Origin: Pseudomonas sp. AB6
Lineage (GTDB): Bacteria; Pseudomonadota; Gammaproteobacteria; Pseudomonadales; Pseudomonadaceae
DNA length: 64,000 nucleotides
Assembly (NCBI RefSeq): GCF_034314105.1
Contig: NZ_JAVIWJ010000001.1
Span: 3,952,001-4,016,000 of the forward strand
Reading direction: 5' to 3'
Below, one piece after another: positions 8,820 to 17,378 of the stretch; positions within the stretch are counted from its first letter, which is position 1; each line of letters opens with the position of its first letter. Below the pieces are notes generated by a model. That model worked only from the letters and a program-made list of their open reading frames with translations, was not told where the DNA came from and ran no database searches. The position numbers were made by a program, and so were the translations under genes.

Positions 8820-9044
8820 TTAGCCGCGCTTGTACACAATTTCCTTGGTGCCGGCCTCACAGGTGCCCACAACCTTAGCATCCGTCGAGCTGCCTTTCGC
8901 AACGACCTCAAGGCTGTAAGACGAGGCACCTTTAGCTTTGATTTTCGCATCGATTTCCGATTTTAAATCATCGCAGGACTTGCCAGCGGCCATCGCGGTA
9001 CCTGCAATGCTTAACAGCGCTATCGCCAATACAAACTTCTTCAT
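8820..9044 (-). CDS. DUF1161 periplasmic protein (copy 2, PA0039-like)
   Basis: A 74-aa exported protein: signal peptide ending TAMAA, then a domain with Cys residues in SCDDL and GTCEAG. It aligns along its length with the copy at 6695-6928 (DLKSEIDAKIKAK, SYSLEVV, TKEIVYKRG), so the two are paralogues. It is preceded by GGGAG-type ribosome binding sequence and followed by a strong shared terminator. The function is unknown. Confidence 0.87.
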   Translation of the reverse strand: MKKFVLAIALLSIAGTAMAAGKSCDDLKSEIDAKIKAKGASSYSLEVVAKGSSTDAKVVGTCEAGTKEIVYKRG

Positions 9045-9179
9045 CGGTCACACTCCCTCGTTAGGTTAACCAGGTTGGGACGCAACCTAATCATTAACCA
9101 CGCCAACGATTTCGCGACAGCGGGTTCACTGTTTGTAGCGGATTTTATGGCAATCGGCCAGTGCAAAAGTTCAGCGTGA

Positions 9180-9395
9180 TCAGCTATTCGCGATTCGAAA
9201 GCCTACATTCAACGTCACCTGGTAGTGCGCAACCCTCCCATCTTCAATATGGCCGCGAGTCTCCAGTACTTCGAACCACTCCAGGTGCTTGATGCTTTTG
9301 GCCGCTTCAGCGATGGCGTTGTCGATCGCGTCTTCGATGGTGGTGGACGATGAGCCAACCAGCTCGACTTTTTTGTAAGTGTGGTGATCACTCAT
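9180..9395 (-). CDS. Dodecin family flavin-binding protein
   Basis: A 71-aa protein matching the dodecin fold: KKVELVGSS at the N-terminus, the helix TTIEDAIDNAIAEA, and a final strand YQVTLNVGFRI. Dodecins form hollow dodecamers that store or buffer flavins. The conserved Trp for flavin stacking is present in HLEWFEV. It is a single gene with its own ribosome binding site (GGGAGAA), divergent from the DUF883 gene. Confidence 0.92.
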   Translation of the reverse strand: MSDHHTYKKVELVGSSSTTIEDAIDNAIAEAAKSIKHLEWFEVLETRGHIEDGRVAHYQVTLNVGFRIANS

Positions 9396-9549
9396 GGCAG
9401 TTCTCCCAAAGATGTCGTTAAGAGCGTAGCAGCGAATTGCTACTTACTCTGTGGGCAAAAACTTTTGAAAAGTTCAGGTACCGCCGCACTTTCCTGAAAC
9501 CTCGGAGTCGGAAACAACACACGCCACTCATCACTGCAGGAGAGCCACT

Positions 9550-9873
9550 ATGGCTAACACCTCTCTACGTAAAGCCTCGTTGCAAAGCATGGAAGCCGAG
9601 ATCGAAAGTCTTCTTAAATCCCTTGAGAGCCTTAAATCCGATGCGTCGGACGAGTCGCGCAAAACCCTGAAAAGCCTCAAAGCCAACGCTGAAAATGCGC
9701 TAAGCCATTCACGCAGCTTGCTTAGCGATGTGTACGCCGAAGTTAAAGACAAAACTCGCGAAACGGGTCTTGCTACTCGCGATTACGCGCAAGAACACCC
9801 GTGGACCACCGCTGGCGTTGCGGTCGGTGCAATCGGTCTGCTGGCTGCCTACCTGTTGTTCAGGCGCGATTGA
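9550..9873 (+). CDS. DUF883 (ElaB/YqjD-type) membrane-anchored protein
   Basis: A 107-aa protein with a long helical N-terminal region rich in Ser, Lys and Leu (predicted coiled coil, residues 10-80) and one C-terminal transmembrane helix (AVGAIGLLAAYLLF) ending RRD. This is the YqjD/ElaB family of C-tail-anchored inner-membrane proteins; in E. coli YqjD associates with ribosomes in stationary phase. AGGAG lies just upstream of the ATG. Its role here is inferred only from the family. Confidence 0.87.
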   Translation: MANTSLRKASLQSMEAEIESLLKSLESLKSDASDESRKTLKSLKANAENALSHSRSLLSDVYAEVKDKTRETGLATRDYAQEHPWTTAGVAVGAIGLLAAYLLFRRD

Positions 9874-9874
9874 T

Positions 9875-10774
9875 TCAGCCTCTGGCTCCCCGCTCAAGCT
9901 CGGCTTTTAGCCACTGCGCCAATTGCTGAGCGCGCCCATCTGCGGCGCGTTTCGGAATCCACAACGCCAGCCGCGCCGGTGTCTCACTAAAGCCCCAAGG
10001 TGCCGCTAGGCGTCCGGCACGTAGGTCATCCGCCACCAGCGGCTCCGGCGCGATCGCAATGCCTAATCCTGCAACAGCTGCTTCTAGCAAATAATACAAA
10101 TGCTCAAAACCCTGACCATAATGCAGCGCGTCTGGCTCGATCCCGTTTTTCTGAGCCCAAATCGGCCAAGCTTGCAACCTAGACGTGGTTTGTAACAGCG
10201 TTTCGCTCGTCAATGACCGCACCGGCGCATGACGAAGTTTTTCAAAACCGGAAAACCGGGGACTCATCACTGGGCCAATCCGCTCACTGGCGAGCTCATA
10301 TACCTGCATGTCTGAGGGCCAAGGCGGTTCGGCAAAAACCAGTAAGGCATCCAACCCGGGACGACGGGGATCAAAATCACCTTCCCCGGCCGACAAATGC
10401 AGGCGCAAATCTGGTAACTCCGCGTTCAGACGCCCCAGACGCGGAATAAACCAGCGTGCCAGCAGGCTTCCTGAGCAGCCCAGAACAAAGGGGGCGTCGG
10501 CGCTGGTTTGAGTTAATTCAGCGCAGACCGAGCGCAAGCGTTCAAATACGTCAGCGCTGGCATCGCGCAACCGAATACCTGCATCTGTGAGTTTAAGGCC
10601 ACGCCCGTCTTTGACGAACAACGCGAGGCCCAAGTGCTCTTCCAGCACTTTGAGCTGCCGACTGACCGCGCCGTGGGTAACGTGGAGCTGCTCGGCAGCC
10701 TTGCTGACGCTGCTTAAACGGGCAGCCGCTTCAAAAGCGCGTAAGGCATTAAGAGGGGGGAGATCTCGGCTCAT
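9875..10774 (-). CDS. trpI: LysR-type activator of trpBA
   Basis: A LysR regulator of about 299 aa. The N-terminal helix-turn-helix (residues about 10-60, AAEQLHVTHGAVSRQ) and the effector domain closely resemble Pseudomonas TrpI (LLARWFIPRLGRL, FAEPPWPSDMQV, ALWIPKR). TrpI senses indoleglycerol phosphate and activates trpBA, which lies divergently. I chose the ATG at 10774 (MSRDLPPLNALRAFE), which matches known TrpI; the frame extends to 10798. The 124-base divergent gap should hold the TrpI sites, but I could not pick them out by eye. Confidence 0.92.
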   Translation of the reverse strand: MSRDLPPLNALRAFEAAARLSSVSKAAEQLHVTHGAVSRQLKVLEEHLGLALFVKDGRGLKLTDAGIRLRDASADVFERLRSVCAELTQTSADAPFVLGCSGSLLARWFIPRLGRLNAELPDLRLHLSAGEGDFDPRRPGLDALLVFAEPPWPSDMQVYELASERIGPVMSPRFSGFEKLRHAPVRSLTSETLLQTTSRLQAWPIWAQKNGIEPDALHYGQGFEHLYYLLEAAVAGLGIAIAPEPLVADDLRAGRLAAPWGFSETPARLALWIPKRAADGRAQQLAQWLKAELERGARG

Positions 10775-10898
10775 GGTATCCGTGAGTTTTTCTGACAAGT
10801 CGCGTCGATCTTATCGGTTTTCATCGGCGATGGCGCTGGTTAAAGTGGTTGTACTGCCTCAACGGCTAATCATTTTCGATACATCACTTGGAGGTCCC

Positions 10899-12128
10899 AT
10901 GACCCAGACCCATTTTCGCAAAGGCGCTGATGCAAACGGCCTGTTTGGCTCATTTGGCGGCCGTTACGTGGCTGAAACCCTAATGCCCCTGGTGCTCGAC
11001 CTTGACCGAGAATACGAAGCCGCCAAGGTCGATCCCGAATTTCTTAAGCAACTCGCCTACTTTCAGCGCGACTATGTGGGCCGTCCAAATCCACTATATT
11101 TCGCCGAACGTCTGACCGAGTATTGCGGCGGCGCAAAAATCTACTTTAAGCGCGAAGAACTGAACCACACCGGCGCGCACAAAATTAATAACTGCATCGG
11201 CCAGGTGTTGCTTGCCAAACGTATGGGTAAAACACGCCTGATCGCTGAAACAGGTGCTGGCATGCATGGCGTGGCCACAGCGACCGTAGCAGCGCGTTTC
11301 GGTCTTCCGTGCGTTATCTATATGGGCGCAACCGACATAGAACGGCAACAGGCCAACGTGTTTCGCATGAGGCTGCTGGGCGCTGAGATCGTGCCAGTCA
11401 TTTCCGGCACCGGCACTCTGAAAGACGCGATGAACGAAGCTCTACGCGATTGGGTTACCAACGTCGAGGACACCTTCTACATGATTGGAACCGTGGCTGG
11501 CCCACATCCTTATCCGTCGATGGTTCGCGACTTTCAATCAATCATAGGCAAAGAAACCAAAGAACAGCTGCAAGAAAAAGAAGGCCGTCTGCCAGACAGT
11601 CTGATTGCTTGCGTCGGTGGCGGCTCCAACGCCATGGGCCTGTTTCACCCCTTTCTGGATGACGCCAGTGTCGAAATCATTGGCGTTGAAGCTGGCGGTC
11701 ATGGCGTCGATACCGACAAACACGCCGCCAGCCTGAACGGCGGCGTACCGGGGGTTCTGCACGGCAACCGCACTTATCTACTACAAGATACCGACGGCCA
11801 GATCACAGACGCGCACTCGATTTCTGCTGGCCTCGACTACCCTGGCATTGGCCCGGAACACGCTTACCTGCACGAAATGAAACGCGTCGAGTACGTCAGT
11901 ATCACCGACGACGAAGCACTCGAGGCGTTCCACCATTGCTGCCTGCTGGAAGGCATTATCCCGGCGCTCGAAACAGCTCACGCATTGGCCGAAGCCATGA
12001 AACGCGCCACCAACCTGCGCGATGATCACTTGATGGTGGTTTGCCTCTCGGGCCGTGGTGACAAAGACATGCAAACCGTGATGAGCCACATGACCGCTGC
12101 CAACAAGTCCCAGGAGCAATTGGTATGA
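10899..12128 (+). CDS. trpB: Tryptophan synthase beta subunit
   Basis: A 409-aa PLP enzyme joining indole to serine. The PLP lysine is Lys95 in HTGAHKINN, and GGGSNAMG provides the phosphate-binding loop. GGAGG precedes the ATG at 10899; the open frame upstream overlaps trpI antisense and is not part of the gene. Its stop overlaps the trpA start (ATGA). As usual in pseudomonads, trpBA is separate from the other trp genes and controlled by TrpI. Confidence 0.97.
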   Translation: MTQTHFRKGADANGLFGSFGGRYVAETLMPLVLDLDREYEAAKVDPEFLKQLAYFQRDYVGRPNPLYFAERLTEYCGGAKIYFKREELNHTGAHKINNCIGQVLLAKRMGKTRLIAETGAGMHGVATATVAARFGLPCVIYMGATDIERQQANVFRMRLLGAEIVPVISGTGTLKDAMNEALRDWVTNVEDTFYMIGTVAGPHPYPSMVRDFQSIIGKETKEQLQEKEGRLPDSLIACVGGGSNAMGLFHPFLDDASVEIIGVEAGGHGVDTDKHAASLNGGVPGVLHGNRTYLLQDTDGQITDAHSISAGLDYPGIGPEHAYLHEMKRVEYVSITDDEALEAFHHCCLLEGIIPALETAHALAEAMKRATNLRDDHLMVVCLSGRGDKDMQTVMSHMTAANKSQEQLV

Positions 12129-12943
12129 GCCGTCTCGAACAACGTTTCGCAGAATTGAAAGCCGAAGGCCGGGCCGCGCTGGTAACCTTTATCACCGCTG
12201 GCGACCCGGGTTATGAAACCTCCCTGGCAATCCTCAAGGGCCTACCGGAGGCCGGAGCCGATGTTATCGAGTTGGGCATGCCGTTCACCGATCCCATGGC
12301 CGACGGGCTGGCGATTCAGTTGGCGACCTTGCGCGCTTTGGACGCAGGTCAAACCCTGGCAAAAACCCTAAACATGGTTCGCGAATTCCGCGTCGACAAC
12401 CACTCCACACCGATTGTGCTGATGGGCTACTACAACCCGATTCACCGCTTCGGTGTTGAGGCCTTCGTGGCAGAAGCCAAAGCCGTCGGCGTCGATGGCT
12501 TGATCATCGTAGACCTGCCGCCCGAACATGACGCTGAGCTGGCCACGCCGGCGCAGGCTGCCGGTATCGATTTTATCCGCTTGACCACCCCAACCACCGA
12601 TGACGCACGCCTGCCAACGGTCTTGGAGCGCAGCTCTGGCTTCGTCTACTACGTGTCTGTTGCCGGAGTTACTGGCGCTGGGTCGGCGACTTCGGACCAA
12701 GTCAAATACGCGATTGAGCGTTTACGTCGCCACACCGATCTGCCGATCAGCGTCGGCTTTGGCATCCGTACCCCGGAACAAGCCGCTGATATCGCGAGGT
12801 TGGCAGAAGGTGTAGTGGTCGGTTCGGCCCTGGTCGACAAAATCGCCAAGGCCACCTCTCCAAACCAAGCCATCGACGACGTACTGAGCCTGTGTTCCGC
12901 GTTGGCAAGCGGCGTTCGTAGCGCCCGTGTCAGCAAAGGGTAA
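12125..12943 (+). CDS. trpA: Tryptophan synthase alpha subunit
   Basis: A 272-aa TIM-barrel subunit cleaving indole-3-glycerol phosphate to indole, which is channelled to TrpB. Catalytic Glu49 (VIELGMPF) and Asp60 (DPMADG) are at the same positions as in E. coli. Its ATG overlaps the trpB stop, indicating translational coupling. It is followed by a Rho-independent terminator. Confidence 0.97.
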   Translation: MSRLEQRFAELKAEGRAALVTFITAGDPGYETSLAILKGLPEAGADVIELGMPFTDPMADGLAIQLATLRALDAGQTLAKTLNMVREFRVDNHSTPIVLMGYYNPIHRFGVEAFVAEAKAVGVDGLIIVDLPPEHDAELATPAQAAGIDFIRLTTPTTDDARLPTVLERSSGFVYYVSVAGVTGAGSATSDQVKYAIERLRRHTDLPISVGFGIRTPEQAADIARLAEGVVVGSALVDKIAKATSPNQAIDDVLSLCSALASGVRSARVSKG

Positions 12944-12996
12944 AGATTGCTCTGAAGAGGAATTTAAACCTCAATAAACACACTAAGTTACAAGCG

Positions 12997-13031
12997 AAAA
13001 GGGTTCCTGGCGGCGGCTTAGAACCCTTTTT
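12997..13031 (+). terminator. trpBA terminator
   Basis: Stem AAAAGGGTTC / GAACCCTTTT with a 14-base loop, followed by T. It lies about 55 bases after the trpA stop. Confidence 0.85.
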
Positions 13032-13057
13032 GCTGACCGAATTTCGAGGATCGAGAA

Positions 13058-13528
13058 ATGAAACTGCCAACCCGTTTAGTTGCAGGCCTGGGGATCATGA
13101 TGATCATGAGCGCCAGTCCGTTGTTGCACGCCGATGACCGTGATCAGCACGATCACGGACGTGGAGGCGACAATCATCAGGACGAAAATTACCGAGACGA
13201 CAATCACGGCCATGACGGCCATGACGACCGCCATTATGACCATGATGAACACGGTCCACGCCGGCCGCCGGAGAACTTCGACGAGGCACGTCGCAGCTTC
13301 CATGATCACCATGAGTACTTCTCCCGGGGTCGGCCATTACCGCCAGACATCCGATTGGAGCGTGGCCGCCCACTGCCTTATGGTTACGGCGAACCGATTG
13401 ACCCGCGCGCACTTGAACAGTTACCTCGTTACGAAGGTTATGAATGGCGCCGGGTAGGGCCGGATGTGGTGCTGGTCGCAATTACCACAGGCGTCATTTA
13501 CACCATTTTGGATAACGTGCTGAATTGA
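13058..13528 (+). CDS. RcnB/CigR-like secreted protein, His/Asp-rich
   Basis: A 156-aa exported protein. A signal peptide ends near ASPLLHA, residues about 26-70 are very rich in His and Asp (a possible metal-binding or disordered segment), and the C-terminal part (LPPDIRLERGRPLP, then YEWRRVGPDVVLVAI and a hydrophobic tail) matches the RcnB/CigR family. RcnB acts in nickel/cobalt homeostasis in E. coli, and CigR is an anti-virulence factor in Salmonella; which role applies is not clear. It is not part of the trp operon, because a terminator separates them. Confidence 0.75.
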   Translation: MKLPTRLVAGLGIMMIMSASPLLHADDRDQHDHGRGGDNHQDENYRDDNHGHDGHDDRHYDHDEHGPRRPPENFDEARRSFHDHHEYFSRGRPLPPDIRLERGRPLPYGYGEPIDPRALEQLPRYEGYEWRRVGPDVVLVAITTGVIYTILDNVLN

Positions 13529-13674
13529 TCCTGCGCCCGACGCAGACTCACTGAGCCAACACGCGGGCGAGACGGCAGATTTTGATCATCGCAACTGGCC
13601 TCTCGCCTTGCTTTTGTTTCGCGTAAGCGCCGCGTCGAAGGCGCAGGCAGCCTCTCCTACAGAGAAAAATACGC

Positions 13675-14625
13675 CTATACAGCAATCGACGGCAACGTCC
13701 GTCCCGCCAGCGAATCGCCGCTTTGCGCCTGCTCCGTCGCCAGCCAATCGACAAACTGTTGCACCAGTTGCACCCGGCGTTTGCGTTGCGGCAAAACTAC
13801 GTAATAGCCGCACGCTGAGATGGCGGTAGCAGCGATGGGCCTGCAAAGTAGATTTTGTTCTAGCAAAGCATCCACTAGATGCCGCCAGCCGATGGCAACT
13901 CCTTGGCCGGCAATAGCGGCTTGGATCAACAGCGTGTAATTGTCGAAGCGCAACTGGCCTGGGGCCGGAGCCTGGCGCAAATTGAGTTCACGGAAAACTC
14001 CGCTCCAATCAAACCAATTACTGCTGCCCTCACCGCGTAAATGCAGCAAGGGAAGGTCAAGCAACGCTTCAGTCGGCAACGGTAATGTCCTGCCTGCTAC
14101 CAATTGCGGGCTGCACACAGGAAACACTTCTTCACTGAACAACCAACGGCTTTCGCCCTGCTTAAAACGCCCGTCACCGAACAATACCGCCACATCGACA
14201 TCAGCCCGCAGCATGTTATGGCTACGCTCACTGGTAACCAAACTGACGTCCACGTCCGGGTTAGCTTTGTGGAAGCGATGCAAGCGCGGCATGAGCCAAT
14301 AAGCCGCAAACGCAAAGTCGGTGGCTACCTGTAACACTTCGTGCTGACGCTGTGCAGTAATCGCATGTAATCCACCATCGATGGACTGCAAGCCCGACTG
14401 CACGTAGCTAAACAAAACTTCGCCCGCTTCGGTTAGCTCAATGCCCCGGTAGATGCGGTCAAACAATCGGGTCGTCAGTTGTTCTTCGAGACGCTTGATC
14501 TGCTGGCTGACCGCAGGCTGAGTGGTGCCCAGCTCAACCGACGCAGCGGTAAAACTACGATGTCTGGCAGCGGCTTCAAACGCCCGCATCAAATCCAAAG
14601 ACAAACCACCAAGGGCTTCATACAT
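13675..14625 (-). CDS. LysR-type regulator of choline sulfate use
   Basis: A 316-aa LysR regulator with an N-terminal winged helix (SVELGTTQPAVSQQIKRLE) and a GcvA-like effector domain. It lies divergent from betC and corresponds to PA0032, the choline sulfate utilisation regulator of pseudomonads. The 9-7-9 dyad at 14655-14679 is the likely binding site. The start at 14625 (MYEALGGLSLDLMRAFE) is typical of the family. Confidence 0.85.
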   Translation of the reverse strand: MYEALGGLSLDLMRAFEAAARHRSFTAASVELGTTQPAVSQQIKRLEEQLTTRLFDRIYRGIELTEAGEVLFSYVQSGLQSIDGGLHAITAQRQHEVLQVATDFAFAAYWLMPRLHRFHKANPDVDVSLVTSERSHNMLRADVDVAVLFGDGRFKQGESRWLFSEEVFPVCSPQLVAGRTLPLPTEALLDLPLLHLRGEGSSNWFDWSGVFRELNLRQAPAPGQLRFDNYTLLIQAAIAGQGVAIGWRHLVDALLEQNLLCRPIAATAISACGYYVVLPQRKRRVQLVQQFVDWLATEQAQSGDSLAGRTLPSIAV

Positions 14626-14654
14626 AAGCTGAACTTATCCTAGGCATTGTTTGG

Positions 14655-14679
14655 CATGGGCTTTACCGCTAAGTCCATG
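14655..14679. promoter_or_regulatory. Candidate LysR operator between regulator and betC
   Basis: CATGGGCTT-TACCGCT-AAGTCCATG: 9-base arms with one mismatch around a 7-base centre, lying 30 bases from the regulator start and 61 bases from the betC ATG. Size and position suit a LysR-type recognition site controlling both genes. Confidence 0.5.
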
Positions 14680-14739
14680 GGTCGCATTCTCAGGTCCAGC
14701 ACTCTCGCATAAATTTTCACTATGGAATGCCGCGAATAC

Positions 14740-16245
14740 ATGAAGCGCAAGAATATTCTTTTTATCATGGCCGATCAGATGGCCGCGCCGATGTTGCCGT
14801 TTTACGCCTCATCTCCAGTCAAAATGCCGAATTTGAGCCGCCTCGCCGCTGAAGGCGTGGTGTTCGATGCCGCCTACTGCAACAGCCCGCTGTGTGCCCC
14901 CTCTCGATTTACCTTGGTCAGCGGTCAATTGCCAAGCAAGATCGGCGCCTACGACAACGCTGCCGATTTTCCAGCTGACATACCGACCTACGCCCACTAT
15001 TTGCGAGGTTTAGGCTACAAAACCGCACTGTCCGGCAAGATGCACTTCTGCGGCCCGGATCAGTTGCACGGCTACGAAGAACGCCTCACCAGTGACATTT
15101 ACCCCGCCGATTACGGTTGGGCTGTGAACTGGGACGAGCCGAATGTCCGACCTAGCTGGTACCACAATATGGCGTCGGTGCTGCAAGCCGGGCCATGCGT
15201 GCGTACCAATCAGTTGGATTTCGATGAAGAGGTGGTATTCAAGGCACAGCAGTATTTGTTCGATTACATCCGTGAAGATGGTGATGCGCCGTTCTGCCTG
15301 ACCGTTTCCATGACTCACCCGCACGACCCGTACACCATCCCGAAACCGTTCTGGGATCTGTACGCCGACGAAGACATACCAATGCCGCCCGCCCACGCCG
15401 ATCAGGCGGCGCTGGACCCACATTCGCAACGTCTGCTCAAGGTCTATGATCTGTGGGACAAACCGATGCCTGTGGATAAGATTCGCGATGCCCGTCGCGC
15501 CTACTTCGGTGCGTGCAGCTACATCGACAGCAACATCGGCAAGCTGCTACAAACTCTCGAAGACGCTGGCCTAGCCAACGACACTATCATCGTGTTTTCG
15601 GGCGACCACGGGGACATGTTGGGCGAACGTGGTCTTTGGTACAAAATGCACTGGTTTGAGATGGCCGCACGCGTGCCATTGCTGGTCTACGCTCCAGGCC
15701 AATTCACCGCGCGTCGCGTAGGCTCAGCCGTCTCCACCGCCGATTTGCTTCCAACCTTCGTGGCGTTGGCCGGGGGCGAGTTAGATGCCGGTCTACCGCT
15801 TGATGGTCGTTCGCTAGTACCGCATTTGAATGGTGAAGCCGGACACGACGAAGTGTTTGGTGAATATATGGCTGAAGGAACGATTAGCCCGCTGATGATG
15901 ATTCGTCGCGGCGCCTATAAATTCATTTATTCAGAGCAGGATCCGTGCATGTTGTTTAATGTGCACAACGATCCCAAGGAGCTGGAAGAGCTAAGCCAGT
16001 CAACGTCTCATCAACAGTTGTTCACTGCGTTTCTGGCCGAAGCACGGGCCAAATGGGATATTCCGGCGATACACCATCAGGTGCTCGCCAGCCAGCGTCG
16101 TCGACGTTTTGTCGCCCAATCGCTGGCAATCGGCAAGCTGAAGAGTTGGGATCACCAGCCGCTGGTAGACGCCAGTCAGCAATACATGCGCAACCATATC
16201 GACCTCGACGATTTGGAGCGTAAGGCACGTTATCCACAACCTTAA
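14740..16245 (+). CDS. betC: Choline-sulfatase
   Basis: Hydrolyses choline-O-sulfate to choline and sulfate, feeding glycine betaine and sulfur metabolism. 501 aa, a type I sulfatase: the signature CAPSR (Cys52) is converted to formylglycine, and metal-binding Asp residues occur at FIMADQM and in FSGDHGDM. The close match to BetC (KRKNILFIMADQM, FTLVSGQLPSKIGAYDNA) is decisive. The ATG at 14740 gives the usual MKRKN start; an upstream in-frame ATG at 14722 is possible. No signal peptide is visible, so the enzyme is cytosolic and its substrate must be imported. Confidence 0.95.
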   Translation: MKRKNILFIMADQMAAPMLPFYASSPVKMPNLSRLAAEGVVFDAAYCNSPLCAPSRFTLVSGQLPSKIGAYDNAADFPADIPTYAHYLRGLGYKTALSGKMHFCGPDQLHGYEERLTSDIYPADYGWAVNWDEPNVRPSWYHNMASVLQAGPCVRTNQLDFDEEVVFKAQQYLFDYIREDGDAPFCLTVSMTHPHDPYTIPKPFWDLYADEDIPMPPAHADQAALDPHSQRLLKVYDLWDKPMPVDKIRDARRAYFGACSYIDSNIGKLLQTLEDAGLANDTIIVFSGDHGDMLGERGLWYKMHWFEMAARVPLLVYAPGQFTARRVGSAVSTADLLPTFVALAGGELDAGLPLDGRSLVPHLNGEAGHDEVFGEYMAEGTISPLMMIRRGAYKFIYSEQDPCMLFNVHNDPKELEELSQSTSHQQLFTAFLAEARAKWDIPAIHHQVLASQRRRRFVAQSLAIGKLKSWDHQPLVDASQQYMRNHIDLDDLERKARYPQP

Positions 16246-16284
16246 CCCTGCCAAAATCAAAAAAAACCAAAGGGGCACAACCAA

Positions 16285-17205
16285 ATGAAGTTATCCACAA
16301 CACTGGCGGTCGGGTTTATTGCTTTGACCAGCGTTTCGGCCTTCGCCGCTGATCAGAGCTGCAGCACGGTAAAAATGGCTGATCCCGGCTGGAGCGATAT
16401 TGCGGCTACCAATGCGATTACCGGCTTCTTGCTCGATGGTATGGGTTACAAAGCCAAGGTGGACACACTGGCTGTACCGATCGCCTACGGTGGCCTCAAG
16501 GACGGCCAAGTGGATATATTCTTGGGTAACTGGATGCCGGCCCAGCAAGGTTTCTATGACAAGTTCATTGCCAATGGCGAAGTCACTCAACTGACCAAAA
16601 ACCTGGATGGCACCGAGTTCACCCTCGCCGTGCCGGATTACGTCTGGGACGCAGGCGTACACAACTTTTCCGATCTGAATAAGTACGCTGATAAATTCGG
16701 CAAAAAAATCTACGGCATTGGCTCCGGCGCACCGGCCAATATTTCGCTGGCGACCATCATCAAGAAAAACGAGTTTGATCTGGGCCAGTGGAAACTGGTT
16801 GAGTCCAGCGAACAGGCAATGCTGGCCGAAGTCGCTCGCAACGTGAAGAAAAACACCTTTGTAGTGTTCCTTGGCTGGACGCCGCACCCAATGAACGTGC
16901 AGATGAAAATGCACTATCTCAAAGGCGGAGAGGCGTATTTCGGCGACACCGGCAGCGTGTTCACCCTGACTCGCAAAGGTTATGCCGATGCGTGCCCGAA
17001 CGTCGGCAAGCTTCTGACCAACCTGAGCTTCACGCAAGAGATGGAAAACAGCATCATGTCTGAAGTGGTGAGCAAGAAAATCACCAACGCAGAAGCGGCC
17101 AAAGCCTGGATCAAAGCCAACCCTGCTGTTCTGGAAAAATGGCTCGACGGCGTAAAAACCATCGACCAGAAAGACGCGTTGACTGCTGTAAAAGCAAAGT
17201 TGTAA
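16285..17205 (+). CDS. Choline-type ABC transporter substrate-binding protein
   Basis: A 306-aa periplasmic binding protein with a signal peptide cleaved after SAFAA and an OpuAC/ChoX-type fold (MADPGWSDIAATNAITGF, FLGNWMPAQQGFY, VFLGWTPHPMNVQMKM). The Trp residues in these motifs form an aromatic cage for the quaternary ammonium of choline. It is 39 bases after betC and probably in its operon. No permease or ATPase gene is adjacent, so it must share a transporter encoded elsewhere. Whether it binds choline, choline sulfate or betaine cannot be told from sequence. Confidence 0.88.
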   Translation: MKLSTTLAVGFIALTSVSAFAADQSCSTVKMADPGWSDIAATNAITGFLLDGMGYKAKVDTLAVPIAYGGLKDGQVDIFLGNWMPAQQGFYDKFIANGEVTQLTKNLDGTEFTLAVPDYVWDAGVHNFSDLNKYADKFGKKIYGIGSGAPANISLATIIKKNEFDLGQWKLVESSEQAMLAEVARNVKKNTFVVFLGWTPHPMNVQMKMHYLKGGEAYFGDTGSVFTLTRKGYADACPNVGKLLTNLSFTQEMENSIMSEVVSKKITNAEAAKAWIKANPAVLEKWLDGVKTIDQKDALTAVKAKL

Positions 17206-17213
17206 CGGTAAAA

Positions 17214-17290
17214 GCTTCGCTGGCAAGCCTGCTCCTACAGGTATGGGCTGTGTGCCCCATATCACATAAGAGCGAGCTTGCTTGCGATTG
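17214..17290. repeat. REPIN-like inverted REP pair
   Basis: Two inverted Pseudomonas REP sequences: GCTTCGCTGGCAAGCCTGCT at the left and AGCGAGCTTGCTTGCG at the right, separated by about 35 bases. These are degraded copies of the common GGAGCGAGCTTGCTCGCGA repeat. It lies between the binding-protein and SulP genes and may form a hairpin that reduces read-through. Confidence 0.75.
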
Positions 17291-17378
17291 ACTGCCAAGC
17301 AGTCACCACACACCGTGACCCTGCATCGAAATGGCTAAAATCCCACTTTCACGCTTTTGTAAAACCACTGAGAGATTC

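Noticed and set aside
16291..17313. 340-aa open frame on the minus strand opposite the choline-binding protein
   Set aside because: It mirrors the conserved coding sequence and has no family match or ribosome binding site.
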